Origin: Peptostreptococcaceae bacterium VA2
GTDB lineage: Bacteria > Bacillota > Clostridia > Peptostreptococcales > Peptostreptococcaceae
Assembly: GCA_000686145.1 (NCBI GenBank)
Contig: JMMB01000007.1
Span: forward strand, 744,001 to 808,000
Direction: 5' to 3'
DNA: 64,000 nucleotides
Position 1 is the first letter of the stretch, and each line of letters begins with the position of its first letter. The notes beneath the pieces were generated by a model. The model searched no databases. It worked only from the letters and a program-made list of their open reading frames with translations, and was not told where the DNA came from. Below, one piece after another: positions 51,087 to 60,385 of the stretch. The translations under genes were made by a program, and so were the position numbers.

Positions 51087-51100
51087 AATACAAAGTTTAA

Positions 51101-51140
51101 AATAATAATAAGCTACCGATTAAGGTAGCTTATTATTATT
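51101..51140. terminator. Bidirectional terminator
   Basis: A 17-base stem, 51101-51117 and 51124-51140 (AAGCTACC and GGTAGCTT core), between converging genes. Confidence 0.85.
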
Positions 51141-51162
51141 TACAAGTTAATAAAATTAAATT

Positions 51163-51636
51163 TTAATTTGGTTTAGGTCTATTAACGTAGTTATAAATTC
51201 TTTCGTTTCCTAAATCAATAGCTCCTGTACTTATATACTTTATTAATATATCTACATCATTAGCTGTTAAGTATTGATAAGGTATATATAGACTATAATC
51301 ATTAGAAGCTAATAAATTTTTAAGCTGGATTTTTTGAGGAATACTTGGTTTCTCGGGAATAGTTTTATTTTTTTTCTTTTTGCCATTTGATAAGTCTTCA
51401 TTTTGCATATGTATTAATGTCTGAATGTAGTCAATATACGATAACTTAAAATCTTGTTGAGTTAAAGTGTTTTTATCTAAAAAATCATCGATGATTCCAT
51501 CAGACAAAATATTTTCTGCAAACTTATCAGCAGTAATTTTACCTGTAACAATACCCTTTTGATATTTACGAAGAACTTTCTTTGTATAACCATATATTTT
51601 ACTGCGAGTTTCTAAATCAAGTTGTTCAATTTGCAT
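51163..51636 (-). CDS. Protein of unknown function
   Basis: 157 residues from the ATG at 51636, 8 bases after AAAGGAG; GTG at 51645 is in frame. Features: a helical N-terminus (QLDLETRSKIYGYTKKVLRKYQKG), a Lys-rich hinge (NGKKKKNKTIPEKPS) and a C-terminal part with LTANDVDILIKYISTGAIDLG. No signal or membrane segment. I do not recognise the family. It is divergent from the membrane-protein gene at 51754, with 117 bases between starts that could serve both. Confidence 0.65.
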   Translation of the reverse strand: MQIEQLDLETRSKIYGYTKKVLRKYQKGIVTGKITADKFAENILSDGIIDDFLDKNTLTQQDFKLSYIDYIQTLIHMQNEDLSNGKKKKNKTIPEKPSIPQKIQLKNLLASNDYSLYIPYQYLTANDVDILIKYISTGAIDLGNERIYNYVNRPKPN

Positions 51637-51753
51637 AAAAACCACTCCTTTGGTGTTAATCTTAAAAGATTTTCTCTTTATTTAGTATTGACAAGTATAA
51701 AAAATATTATAATTGTAAAAATTACAAATATATGTAAAAGGAGTGATTTTAAT

Positions 51754-52227
51754 ATGATAAACGGAATAATTAAGTTGTTTTACTCAGAAATAGTAAAAAC
51801 AAAAATGAAAGGAATGTCAAATTGTGAGTATAAACTAAGGGATGAATGTAAGGAAATAAGAAACATTACCTTAAAGATAGATAGTATATTTTTAAAATTT
51901 ATTAAGCTAATGATAGCTATGATTATACTTGTGTTAGCTTTTAATGTAAATACTATATTCGGTGTAGGAACGTTTTTATTAGAGATAGCTTACATAATAT
52001 ACAAAATAAAGTTAGAAAATAAAATTAGAGAAAGCATAGATAATCTAAAAAATAATATAGAATTACCTAAAATAGACATAATTAGTGAAAAAAGTAAATC
52101 AGGATTAAATGTCCTTATAACATTGTTGCTAATTGGTTTAATAACTAAATTTAACATAATAATAGTAGTTAGTTTTATCACGGTTTTTGTGTTTACTATA
52201 AAAGACATATATAGTAATATAAAATAA
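51754..52227 (+). CDS. Small membrane protein of unknown function
   Basis: 157 residues, two hydrophobic pairs: about 50-90 (FIKLMIAMIILVLAF and FGVGTFLLEIAYIIY) and about 120-150. A charged loop of about 25 residues lies between. The frame is open further upstream, but AAAAGGAG before the ATG at 51754 sets the start. No family recognised. It ends 28 bases before the phosphatase gene and may be cotranscribed with it. Confidence 0.65.
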   Translation: MINGIIKLFYSEIVKTKMKGMSNCEYKLRDECKEIRNITLKIDSIFLKFIKLMIAMIILVLAFNVNTIFGVGTFLLEIAYIIYKIKLENKIRESIDNLKNNIELPKIDIISEKSKSGLNVLITLLLIGLITKFNIIIVVSFITVFVFTIKDIYSNIK

Positions 52228-52255
52228 ACTGATAAATTAGGGGGCGATGGCTTAA

Positions 52256-54028
52256 ATGAGTAATTCTAACAATGACAATTATAAAATGAAAAACTTAGTA
52301 GATATATCTACTATGGTAACACAGTCAACGGACTTTTTTAGAATAAAAGACAAAATAGTAGAAAAAATGCTTGAAATGGTCCATCCAACTAAGGCATGTG
52401 TGAATTTATTTTATAAAAACAACTATCAACATGCCTATTTAGTATGTTCACAGACACTAGAGTACATCCCAAAAGTATTTCCGATGAATAGCCCAAGAGG
52501 TGTGAAAATAGATTTTAGTGAGTATCCTGCTTATATACATGAAGCTGTTAAAGATAAAAAAATAGTATATATAGAGAATATATTTGAAGATGATAGAGCT
52601 AAAGAAGAAAGAGAATTAGCTAAAGCTGAAGGATATGTAGGAAGGATTATTTTCCCATTTGTTATAAATAACACAGTTGTAGGATTTATGACTTGTTTTT
52701 TAACTGAAGAAGATTTTTTAACACAACCAGATATAGATTTTATATCTTCTGTATCATCTTTAATAAGTTTATCAATAGATATAACTACTAAAAACAACAA
52801 TAATCAGCTTATAATTCATAAATTAAGAGGTGCAATAAGTTCTATAAATGAAGCTACAAAAAAGTTATATCTTAATAAAAATATAAATGGATTCTTAGAG
52901 CATTTAAGTAAACAAGCTTGTAACATTACAAATAGTAAAGAAGCTATAATAGTTATTAACGAAAAAGAATATAAAAATAGAGCGGTAAGTTGTTACAATA
53001 GTGAGCAAAAAAATCAAATAAATGTATATCCAATAATAGATAGTATTTTATCCAAAGAGGATATGGGTGGTTACTTAAATAATATAGAAAATAAATTTAG
53101 CGATGTAATTAAGTTAGAAAGTTATATATATTATAAATTAAAAGATAAAAATGATACTATCGGATGCATAGTATGTGCAAATAGCAAAAACTACACTAAT
53201 GATGATTTAAATATATTAAGTGTATTAGCCAAGCAAGTTTCACTAGGAATGCAACTTTATAAGTACAATATTGAAGAAGTTAAGCATAAGGTGTTAGCAA
53301 ATGAGCTTAACCTTTTAAACAAACAGCAAAAACTTATAATGGATAAAAGTAAAATGGAATGTAATGAACAAAAGGAATTAAGTTATTATCACAAGCCAGC
53401 AAGGGTAGTAGGCGGAGATTTTTACTATGCTATGAGAGTTGATGAAGATAATATAGTTTATATAGTAGCTGATGTTATGGGGCATGGTATGGTATCAAAC
53501 TATGTAGTGGCTATGATAAAAGGTGCTTTTAAAGTACTTTGTCATCAATTTAAAACACCAGGTGAAATAATGACTAATTTAAATAAAATATTATATGATG
53601 AATTTGATAAAATGGGAGTTTTCACTACTTGTTTAATAAGTATGATTAATACAAAAGAAAATACTTTAATAACATCAAATGCAGGTCATTATAGTCCTAT
53701 AATGGTAAGAAAAGATGGTTTCGTGGTAGAAAATTTAAATTGTAAAAAAGGAATACCAATAGGAATAATACAAGACTCTGATTACGTTAATAATGTTCAT
53801 GAAATAAAAGATTATCCAATGGTTTGTATGTATACAGACGGGATACTTGAGATAAAGAATAAAGAAAAAGAAGAGTATGGAATAAATAGGTTAGAAAAAT
53901 TCCTACAAAATAATTTTAGACTTACTAAGCAAGCAGTGCTTGAAAACTTAAAGATAGACCTAAAAGAATTTGCGAGAAATGATAATTATGAAGATGATAT
54001 ATTAGTGGTAATGTTAAAAGATAAGTAG
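52256..54028 (+). CDS. GAF-domain SpoIIE/RsbU-type PP2C phosphatase
   Basis: 590 residues, no membrane helix. A first GAF-like domain (about 15-175), a second less clear one (about 190-345), a short coiled linker, and a SpoIIE PP2C domain (about 375-588). The last carries ARVVGGDFYYAM, VADVMGHGMVSNYVVA, SNAGHYSPIMVR, MYTDGILE and DDILVVML, which hold the metal-binding aspartates. Such proteins dephosphorylate anti-anti-sigma factors in response to a ligand bound by GAF. No partner-switch genes lie next to it, so the target is unknown. Confidence 0.9.
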   Translation: MSNSNNDNYKMKNLVDISTMVTQSTDFFRIKDKIVEKMLEMVHPTKACVNLFYKNNYQHAYLVCSQTLEYIPKVFPMNSPRGVKIDFSEYPAYIHEAVKDKKIVYIENIFEDDRAKEERELAKAEGYVGRIIFPFVINNTVVGFMTCFLTEEDFLTQPDIDFISSVSSLISLSIDITTKNNNNQLIIHKLRGAISSINEATKKLYLNKNINGFLEHLSKQACNITNSKEAIIVINEKEYKNRAVSCYNSEQKNQINVYPIIDSILSKEDMGGYLNNIENKFSDVIKLESYIYYKLKDKNDTIGCIVCANSKNYTNDDLNILSVLAKQVSLGMQLYKYNIEEVKHKVLANELNLLNKQQKLIMDKSKMECNEQKELSYYHKPARVVGGDFYYAMRVDEDNIVYIVADVMGHGMVSNYVVAMIKGAFKVLCHQFKTPGEIMTNLNKILYDEFDKMGVFTTCLISMINTKENTLITSNAGHYSPIMVRKDGFVVENLNCKKGIPIGIIQDSDYVNNVHEIKDYPMVCMYTDGILEIKNKEKEEYGINRLEKFLQNNFRLTKQAVLENLKIDLKEFARNDNYEDDILVVMLKDK

Positions 54029-54038
54029 GGGGGATAAA

Positions 54039-54632
54039 ATGTATAAAGAGATTTTAATAATAAATGGAAGTCCAAGAAAAAATAAAAACTGTTTTCAATT
54101 ATGTAATGAAATAAGTAATAAGCTAAGTGAAAATAATATAAGTAGTGAAACATTTGATATATATGATATGAATATTGAATATTGTACAGCTTGTGGTTTT
54201 TGCGATAAAACAGGTTATTGTAAGATAAAAGATGATATGACTGTAATGTATGATATGTTTGATAAAGCAAAAGGCGTAATAGTTATAAGTCCAGTACATT
54301 TTGATTGTGTATCAGCTAAAGTAAAAACAGTTGTAGACAGAACCCAAGCTATATATGCAAGTAAATACGTATTAAATAAACCATCTATAGATAGAAACAA
54401 AAAACGTATAGGAATGTATATTGCAGTAGGTGGGTCTACACCTTATGAAACTCAATTTATGGGTGGGCAAATAGTAATGGACTTTTTCTTTAAAAGTATA
54501 AACAACAAGTTGTTATATAATCTTCATTTAAATAATACTGATAAGAAAAATTACAAAGAAAATGAACAGTTCAAAAATATTTTAAGTGAAAACTTAGAAA
54601 ATTATATAAAAGATATAAAAAAGCTTGATTAA
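54039..54632 (+). CDS. NADPH-dependent FMN reductase-like flavoprotein with CxxC motif
   Basis: 197 residues, flavodoxin-like fold: LIINGSPRKNKNCFQL for FMN phosphate binding, YCTACGFCDKTGYCKIKDDM with four cysteines typical of iron-sulfur flavoproteins, and SPVHFDCVSAKVKTVVDR. It probably reduces or carries electrons through FMN, perhaps with an iron-sulfur site. GGGGGG lies before the ATG, 10 bases after the phosphatase stop, so the two are coupled. Substrate unknown. Confidence 0.85.
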   Translation: MYKEILIINGSPRKNKNCFQLCNEISNKLSENNISSETFDIYDMNIEYCTACGFCDKTGYCKIKDDMTVMYDMFDKAKGVIVISPVHFDCVSAKVKTVVDRTQAIYASKYVLNKPSIDRNKKRIGMYIAVGGSTPYETQFMGGQIVMDFFFKSINNKLLYNLHLNNTDKKNYKENEQFKNILSENLENYIKDIKKLD

Positions 54633-54645
54633 TCAGGCTTTTTTG
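54617..54645 (+). terminator. Terminator overlapping the FMN-reductase stop
   Basis: AAAAAGCTTGATT and AATCAGGCTTTTT form a near-perfect stem with a T run, 15 bases before aroC. Confidence 0.8.
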
Positions 54646-54659
54646 TATAGGAGGATAAA

Positions 54660-55829
54660 ATGCTTAGATATTTAAGTAGTGGAGAATCACACGGACAAAG
54701 TTTAATATCAATATTAGATGGAGTACCTTCTAATATTGAATTAAATATAGATGAAATAAATCACGAGCTAAAGAAAAGACAAGGTGGATATGGCCGTGGT
54801 GGAAGAATGAAAATAGAACAAGATAAAATAAATATATTAGGTGGAGTTAGAGGTAAAATAACTTTAGGTGGACCTATAAGTATAGAAGTAAAAAACAAGG
54901 ACTATGAAAATTGGACAAAGTATATGAATCCAATGGAAGAAGTTGATTTTGAAAGTAAGAAAGTAGACAATGTAAGACCAGGCCATGCAGATTTAGTTGG
55001 ATGTTTAAAATATGACTTTGATGATGCTAGAAATGTACTTGAAAGATCTAGTGCAAGAGAAACTGCAAGTAGGGTTGCAATAGGTGCTATATGTAAACAA
55101 ATACTTAAAAATTTTGATGTGAATTTCACATCTCATGTTGTACAAATTGGAAGCGTATCACATAAAAATGTATATGATTTTGATTATATAAAAGAAAACG
55201 TAGATAATAGTGAAGTTAGATGTGTAGATAAAAGTTTAGAAGAAAAAATAATAAAAGAAATAGACAAAGTAAAGGCTCAAGGAGATACATTAGGTGGTGT
55301 GATAGAAGTAAGAGTAAAAAATGTTATTCCAGGTTTAGGCTCATACACTCACTTTGATAAAAAAATAGATGGAGAACTAGCAATGCATCTAATGGGAACT
55401 CAAGCTATAAAAGGTGTAGAAATTGGAATAGGATTTGATGTTAGTAGCTTACCAGGGTCTGAGGTTATGGATGAAATTTATTATAATGAAGAATCTGGAA
55501 TAAAAAGAAGTACTAACAGACTAGGTGGTATAGAAGGTGGAATGACTACAGGGGATGAAATAATAATTAGATGTGCTATGAAACCAATACCTACTTTATA
55601 TAAGCCTCTTAATTCAATAAATGTAAACTCCCTAGAAAGTTATGTAGCAAGTATTGAAAGGTCTGATAATTGTGCAGTACCTGCATGCAGTGTAGTTTGT
55701 GAAAATGTAGTAGCCTTTGTTATTTGTAAGCATTTCTTAGATAAAATAGGTGGAGATAATTTAAATGATTTAAAGTCAAACTATGATTCATATCTAAAAA
55801 GGTTAGGTGAAAGAGGATGGAAAAAATAA
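54660..55829 (+). CDS. aroC: Chorismate synthase
   Basis: 389 residues, last step to chorismate (from EPSP, with reduced FMN). Signatures: SSGESHGQSL, GGYGRGGRM, VRPGHADLVG, ERSSARETASRVAIGA and GGIEGGMTTGDEI. AGGAGG precedes the ATG by 6 bases. Its end overlaps the aroB start by 13 bases, so the three shikimate genes here form one coupled operon. Confidence 0.97.
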   Translation: MLRYLSSGESHGQSLISILDGVPSNIELNIDEINHELKKRQGGYGRGGRMKIEQDKINILGGVRGKITLGGPISIEVKNKDYENWTKYMNPMEEVDFESKKVDNVRPGHADLVGCLKYDFDDARNVLERSSARETASRVAIGAICKQILKNFDVNFTSHVVQIGSVSHKNVYDFDYIKENVDNSEVRCVDKSLEEKIIKEIDKVKAQGDTLGGVIEVRVKNVIPGLGSYTHFDKKIDGELAMHLMGTQAIKGVEIGIGFDVSSLPGSEVMDEIYYNEESGIKRSTNRLGGIEGGMTTGDEIIIRCAMKPIPTLYKPLNSINVNSLESYVASIERSDNCAVPACSVVCENVVAFVICKHFLDKIGGDNLNDLKSNYDSYLKRLGERGWKK

Positions 55830-56977
55830 CAAATTCTGTTTGTAATGTAGTTATAGACAAAAGCTATAGAAATTTTAATGAAGCTTTAAGTATATTTCAT
55901 AATAAAATAAATTCTAATATAAATGATATATACGATGAAATCTTAATAATAAGTGACCAAAATGTATACAACAATGTAGTAGATGAGTTAGTTGACAGCA
56001 TTAAAGCTAAATTTATATATGAGTATATAGTTATGCCAGGAGAGAATTCAAAATGCTTAGATGTATATGAGCAAATAATGAATTACTGTGTAAAAATAAA
56101 CTTATCTAGAAAATCAGTTATAATTGCAGTAGGCGGAGGCGTTGTTGGAGACTTAGGTGGATATATAGCATCTACTTATATGAGAGGAATTGATGTTATA
56201 CAAGTGCCAACAAGTTTACTAGCACAAGTAGATTCATCAATAGGTGGAAAAACTGGTATAAATTTAGGGAAAGTAAAAAATATCATAGGTTCTTTTTATC
56301 AACCTAAACTTACATATATAAATGTAAATGCACTAAAGAGTTTACTACAAGATGAATTTATAAGTGGGATGGCTGAAGTAATAAAATATTCTATAATTTA
56401 TGATTACGAGTTTTTAGATTATTTAATAGAAAATAGTGAAGCTATATTAAATAGAGATAATGAATGTTTATATTACATAGTAAAAAAATGTGCAAGTATA
56501 AAAGTAGAAGTAGTAGAAAAAGATGAAAAAGAAGGCGGACTTAGAAAAATACTAAACTTTGGACATACCTTTGGACATGGAGTAGAAAAACTTTGCAATA
56601 TAAGTCATGGAGATGCAGTTAGCATAGGTATGAACATGGCGTTTAAGTTAGCCTTAGATGAAAACTTAATATCAAATGATTATTATGAAAAGTTTATAAG
56701 AGTTTCTAATTTATATAATCTTCCTCTTAATTTTGAAAGCAAAACAAATGATTACTATGAAGAAGAATTTGATAATGATAGCTTTAAAGAATGTAGCTTA
56801 GATAAAGATGAAGATATTTTAATAAATGAAATTTTAAATATAATGAAAAGTGATAAAAAAAATAGTTTTGGGAAAATAAATTTAGTTTTACCAGTTAAGT
56901 TAGGTGAAGTTAAAATTATAGATAATATAGAAGAAACTAAAATACTACATATAATAAGGAAGTGCAAAAATGCTTAA
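55817..56977 (+). CDS. aroB: 3-dehydroquinate synthase
   Basis: 386 residues, second step of the shikimate pathway. NAD-binding VGGGVVGDLGGYIA and PTSLLAQVDSSIGGKTGIN, and metal-binding NFGHTFGHGVEK are present. The start lies inside aroC, and the end overlaps aroA by 8 bases. It is somewhat longer than the usual 350-360, with an insertion near 330 (DEEFDNDSFKE-like acidic stretch). Confidence 0.96.
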   Translation: MEKITNSVCNVVIDKSYRNFNEALSIFHNKINSNINDIYDEILIISDQNVYNNVVDELVDSIKAKFIYEYIVMPGENSKCLDVYEQIMNYCVKINLSRKSVIIAVGGGVVGDLGGYIASTYMRGIDVIQVPTSLLAQVDSSIGGKTGINLGKVKNIIGSFYQPKLTYINVNALKSLLQDEFISGMAEVIKYSIIYDYEFLDYLIENSEAILNRDNECLYYIVKKCASIKVEVVEKDEKEGGLRKILNFGHTFGHGVEKLCNISHGDAVSIGMNMAFKLALDENLISNDYYEKFIRVSNLYNLPLNFESKTNDYYEEEFDNDSFKECSLDKDEDILINEILNIMKSDKKNSFGKINLVLPVKLGEVKIIDNIEETKILHIIRKCKNA

Positions 56978-58229
56978 AGGAAGTTTTGAACTTATAGGGG
57001 ATAAGTCTATATCTCATAGAGCAATAATGTTTTCAGCAATATCAAAGGGTCATAATAAAATAAGTAATTTTTTGATGGGACAAGATTGCTTAAGTACTAT
57101 AGATTGTTTTAGAAAAATGGGTGTAGATATTAATATAGAAGGTAGAGATGTTTTTGTAAAGGGTAATGGATTACATGGATTAAAAGCATCTACAGATATA
57201 TTAGATGTAGGAAATTCAGGGACGACAATAAGACTTATAAGTGGTATATTAGCAGGTAATAAATTTGAGTCCACATTAATTGGAGATGAATCAATAGCTA
57301 GGCGACCTATGAAAAGAGTAACAGACCCACTTAGACTTATGGGATGTAGGATAGAGGGCAAAGACGATGCAAATTATACACCTATAAAAATTTATGGTGG
57401 GAATTTACATAGTATAGATTATAAAATGCCAGTTGCCTCAGCTCAAGTAAAATCAGCGCTAATACTTGCAAGCCTTTATGCTGATGGGAAAAGTACTATA
57501 CACGAAAAAGTAAGAAGTAGAAATCATACAGAGATAATGCTAAAGTCATTTGGAGCAGATATTAATGTTGATGATTTAAGTATAAACATAAATCCTGTTA
57601 AAGAATTGTTTAGCCAAGACATAAACGTTGCAGGAGATATTTCATCAGCATCGTTTATAATAGTCGGGACATTGATAACCAAAGGTTCAGAGGTTATGAT
57701 AAAAAATGTTGGATTAAATAAGACTAGAACAGGAATAATAGATGTAGTAAAAAATATGAATGGAAATATAGAAATATTAAATAAAAGGCTAGTAGGTGGA
57801 GAGATAGTAGGAGACTTACTTGTAAAATATAGCCCTAACTTAAATGCCACAAATATAGATAAAGACATAATTCCAAGACTTATAGATGAAATACCAGCAA
57901 TAGCAGTGCTTGCAACTCAATGCGAAGGAACTACAATAATAAAAGATGCCAAAGAGTTAAAAGTAAAAGAAAGCAACAGAATAAAAGTAGTAGTAGATAA
58001 CTTAAAACTTATGGGTGCAGATATTAAAGAACTAGAAGATGGTATGATTATAAAAGGAAAAAGTTCTTTAAAAGGTGCAAATATAAAAACATTCAAAGAT
58101 CATAGAATAGCCATGGCATTTTCTATTGCAGATTTAGTATGCGATGGAGATGTTAAATTAGATAATACACAATGTATTGATGTATCTTTTCCAGGATACA
58201 CTGAGCTAATAAAAGAATTATCTAAGTAA
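56970..58229 (+). CDS. aroA: 3-phosphoshikimate 1-carboxyvinyltransferase (EPSP synthase)
   Basis: 419 residues. GDKSISHRAIMF, LDVGNSGTTIRL (glyphosate-site region), RPMKRVTDPL, SAQVKSALILA, LKVKESNRIK and FKDHRIAMAFSIA are present. It joins phosphoshikimate and phosphoenolpyruvate. Order aroC-aroB-aroA is not pathway order (which would be B, A, C). Other shikimate genes are outside the window. Confidence 0.97.
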   Translation: MLKGSFELIGDKSISHRAIMFSAISKGHNKISNFLMGQDCLSTIDCFRKMGVDINIEGRDVFVKGNGLHGLKASTDILDVGNSGTTIRLISGILAGNKFESTLIGDESIARRPMKRVTDPLRLMGCRIEGKDDANYTPIKIYGGNLHSIDYKMPVASAQVKSALILASLYADGKSTIHEKVRSRNHTEIMLKSFGADINVDDLSININPVKELFSQDINVAGDISSASFIIVGTLITKGSEVMIKNVGLNKTRTGIIDVVKNMNGNIEILNKRLVGGEIVGDLLVKYSPNLNATNIDKDIIPRLIDEIPAIAVLATQCEGTTIIKDAKELKVKESNRIKVVVDNLKLMGADIKELEDGMIIKGKSSLKGANIKTFKDHRIAMAFSIADLVCDGDVKLDNTQCIDVSFPGYTELIKELSK

Positions 58230-58292
58230 TAAAAAAATATAAAGGGTTTTTGAAAAATTAGTAGAAATATGATATTAAACCAAAAAAATGCG

Positions 58293-58367
58293 TTTGCTAA
58301 ATCAAATTTTATTAAAAGAATTTGATTTAATAGCAAATATTATGTATAATTGTATGTTGTATACAAA
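58293..58367 (+). promoter_or_regulatory. Promoter with overlapping inverted repeat upstream of pduL
   Basis: TTGATT (58322-58327) and TATAAT (58345-58350) are 17 bases apart. An inverted repeat, TTTGCTAAATCAAATT against AATTTGATTTAATAGCAAA (58293-58308, 58319-58337), covers the -35 box, and a palindrome TTGTATACAA (58358-58367) lies just after the -10, both possible operators. Confidence 0.6.
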
Positions 58368-58390
58368 ATTAAATTAGGAGGAATTTTTTT

Positions 58391-58960
58391 ATGAAATTAC
58401 CAATAGCATTATCTAACAGACATGTTCACTTAAGCCAAGCTGACATAGAGACTTTATTCGGAGCAGGACATCAATTAACTCATTTCAAGCCATTATCTCA
58501 ACCAGGACAATTTGCTTGTGATGAAAAAGTTGACTTAGTAGGACCAAAAGGAACTTTAAAAGGTGTTAGAGTTTTAGGACCAGCAAGACCTAATACACAA
58601 GTTGAAATATCTTTAGCAGACGGGTTTGCTTTAGGTGTTAAAGCGCCAATAAAAGAATCTGGAGATATAGCAGGAACTCCTGGTGTTAAATTAGTAGGAC
58701 CAGCTGGAGAAGTAGAATTAGCAGAAGGTATTATAGTTGCTTCTAGACATATACATATGAGTCTTGATGACGCTGCTAAATTTGGAGTAGCTGACAAGCA
58801 AATAGTGAAGGTTAGAACTTTCGGACCTAGAGCTGTAGTATTTGAAAATGTATTAGTTAGAGCAAACGCAAACTTTGCTTTAGAAATGCACGTAGACGTT
58901 GAAGAAGGAAACGCTGCTGGCGTTAGAAACGGTCAAGAAGTTGAGTTAATAGCTCAATAA
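58391..58960 (+). CDS. pduL: PduL-type phosphate acyltransferase
   Basis: 189 residues, two-barrel PduL fold: ALSNRHVHLSQADI and, in the second half, VASRHIHMSLDDAAKFGV, each with the zinc-binding histidines, plus ARPNTQVEIS. It exchanges acyl-CoA and acyl phosphate (acetyl or propionyl). No microcompartment genes or N-terminal targeting tail are visible, so it probably replaces phosphotransacetylase in general fermentation. It could use acetyl-CoA made by the PFOR encoded 2 kb downstream. AGGAGG precedes the ATG. Confidence 0.94.
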   Translation: MKLPIALSNRHVHLSQADIETLFGAGHQLTHFKPLSQPGQFACDEKVDLVGPKGTLKGVRVLGPARPNTQVEISLADGFALGVKAPIKESGDIAGTPGVKLVGPAGEVELAEGIIVASRHIHMSLDDAAKFGVADKQIVKVRTFGPRAVVFENVLVRANANFALEMHVDVEEGNAAGVRNGQEVELIAQ

Positions 58961-58973
58961 TTATATATAAATT

Positions 58974-59004
58974 AAAGGTATGTGAACTTCACATACCTTT
59001 TTTG
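58974..59004. terminator. Bidirectional terminator
   Basis: AAAGGTATGTGAA and TTCACATACCTTT pair around one base, then a T run; between pduL and the convergent HxlR gene. Confidence 0.92.
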
Positions 59005-59007
59005 TGT

Positions 59008-59394
59008 TTAATCAACTTTTTCAATTACTTTTTCAACAACATCCCCGTATTCAATTCCATAGTTATACATTTGCTCAAGCAAAGGAATCATTTTTTCTCC
59101 AATTTCAGTAAGACTATATTCAACTTTAGGAGGAATAACAGGGTATATTTCTCTATGCACTAGTCCATCCTCTTCAAGACTTCTTAATTGATTTGTTAAC
59201 ATCTTTTGAGTAACATCAGGTAATTTTCTTTTGATTTCACTAAATCTAAGGCATCCACTACTTAAATACCATAATATTAAAATCTTCCATTTTCCCGAAA
59301 CTAATTTATGAAATAAAATCATTGGGCAGGTATTGTACTTAGCACAACGACTACTCATGTGACACTTATTATGGGAAGTTATAGGTTTGTCCAT
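59008..59394 (-). CDS. HxlR-family transcriptional regulator, copy 2
   Basis: About 128 residues from ATG 59394; GTG 59400 is also possible, as AAGGAG lies 4 bases before it and 10 before the ATG. Winged-helix signatures match copy 1: FHKLVSGKWKILILWYLSSG, RFSEIKRKLPDVTQKMLTNQLR and HREIYPVIPPKVEYSLTEIG. An N-terminal extension has three cysteines (KCHMSSRCAKYNTCP), a pattern that could sense redox state or bind metal. It is divergent from deoC. Confidence 0.92.
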   Translation of the reverse strand: MDKPITSHNKCHMSSRCAKYNTCPMILFHKLVSGKWKILILWYLSSGCLRFSEIKRKLPDVTQKMLTNQLRSLEEDGLVHREIYPVIPPKVEYSLTEIGEKMIPLLEQMYNYGIEYGDVVEKVIEKVD

Positions 59395-59713
59395 ATTCAC
59401 ATCTCTCCTTAAGTGGGATTATCAAATATAATTATACCATAAAAAAAATATTAATTAAGTAATAAATATCACAGACATTGCGAAAGATATACAGTATCCT
59501 TTTGTATACTATATATAAATAAAGTGCCTACTTGTGAATGTAAGAATAAAGGTTTATTATAAGACTATAATTACAAGCAAGTTAAACATATAAATTAGCA
59601 AAAGCATGAATGTTAAAACTTTTCTAGGAAAAAATAAGTTTCTATAGTTTCTATAATATGATAACATATTATGGAATAATATAAACTTAATTAGGAAAAA
59701 GGAGTATACATAA
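59395..59713. promoter_or_regulatory. Divergent region with HxlR operator-like sites
   Basis: AGTATCCTTTTGTATACT at 59493-59510 contains AGTAT and ATACT half-sites. It overlaps GTATACTA (59504-59511), and AAGTGCCTACTT follows at 59522-59533. Similar sequences lie near the other HxlR gene (41831-41846 and 42298-42324). No gene is seen. Confidence 0.5.
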
Positions 59714-60385
59714 ATGAGTAATAAAATAGCTAATATGATAGATCACACAGTATTAAAGGCAGTAACAACTAAAGAAGATGTTAAAAAAATATGTAGTGAA
59801 GCAAAAGAATATGAATTTTTCTCTGTTTGTATAAATCCAACACAAATTGAATTTGCAAAAAATGAACTAAAAGGAAGTAACGTAAAAGTTTGTACAGTTA
59901 TAGGCTTCCCATTAGGTGCTAATACTTCAGAGGTTAAGGCGTTTGAAACTAAAGATGCTATAGCTAAAGGTGCAGATGAAGTAGATATGGTTATAAATAT
60001 CGGTGCATTAAAAGACAAAAACTACGACTTAGTTCAAAAGGACATAAAAGCAGTAGTAGATGCAGCTAACAAAGAAGCTTTAGTAAAAGTTATAATAGAA
60101 ACTTGCTACTTAACTGATGAAGAAAAGAAGAAAGCATGTGAATTAGCAGTTAAAGCAGGTACTGATTTTGTAAAAACTTCAACAGGATTTGGAACTGGAG
60201 GATCAACGCCAGCTGATATCAAACTTATGAGAGAAACTGTAGGACAAAGCATAGGAGTAAAAGCTTCTGGTGGAGTTAGAAATAAAAAAGATGCAATAGC
60301 TATTGTAGAAGCTGGAGCAAGTAGAATAGGAGCAAGTGCATCTATTGCAATAGTAATAGGTGAAGAAGGAAAAAGCGACTATTAA
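59714..60385 (+). CDS. deoC: Deoxyribose-phosphate aldolase
   Basis: 223 residues. [44 protein letters not shown] and the Schiff-base Lys154 in [12 protein letters not shown] are present. It splits deoxyribose 5-phosphate to glyceraldehyde 3-phosphate and acetaldehyde in deoxynucleoside breakdown. AAGGAG lies 9 bases before the ATG. No other deo genes adjoin it. Confidence 0.96.
   Translation: MSNKIANMIDHTVLKAVTTKEDVKKICSEAKEYEFFSVCINPTQIEFAKNELKGSNVKVCTVIGFPLGANTSEVKAFETKDAIAKGADEVDMVINIGALKDKNYDLVQKDIKAVVDAANKEALVKVIIETCYLTDEEKKKACELAVKAGTDFVKTSTGFGTGGSTPADIKLMRETVGQSIGVKASGGVRNKKDAIAIVEAGASRIGASASIAIVIGEEGKSDY

Noticed and set aside
57524-57868. A 114-codon minus-strand frame inside aroA
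   Set aside because: Opposite a complete, motif-rich aroA; typical shadow composition.
58391-58960. Part of a bacterial microcompartment operon
   Set aside because: No shell protein, diol dehydratase or aldehyde dehydrogenase genes nearby and no encapsulation tail.
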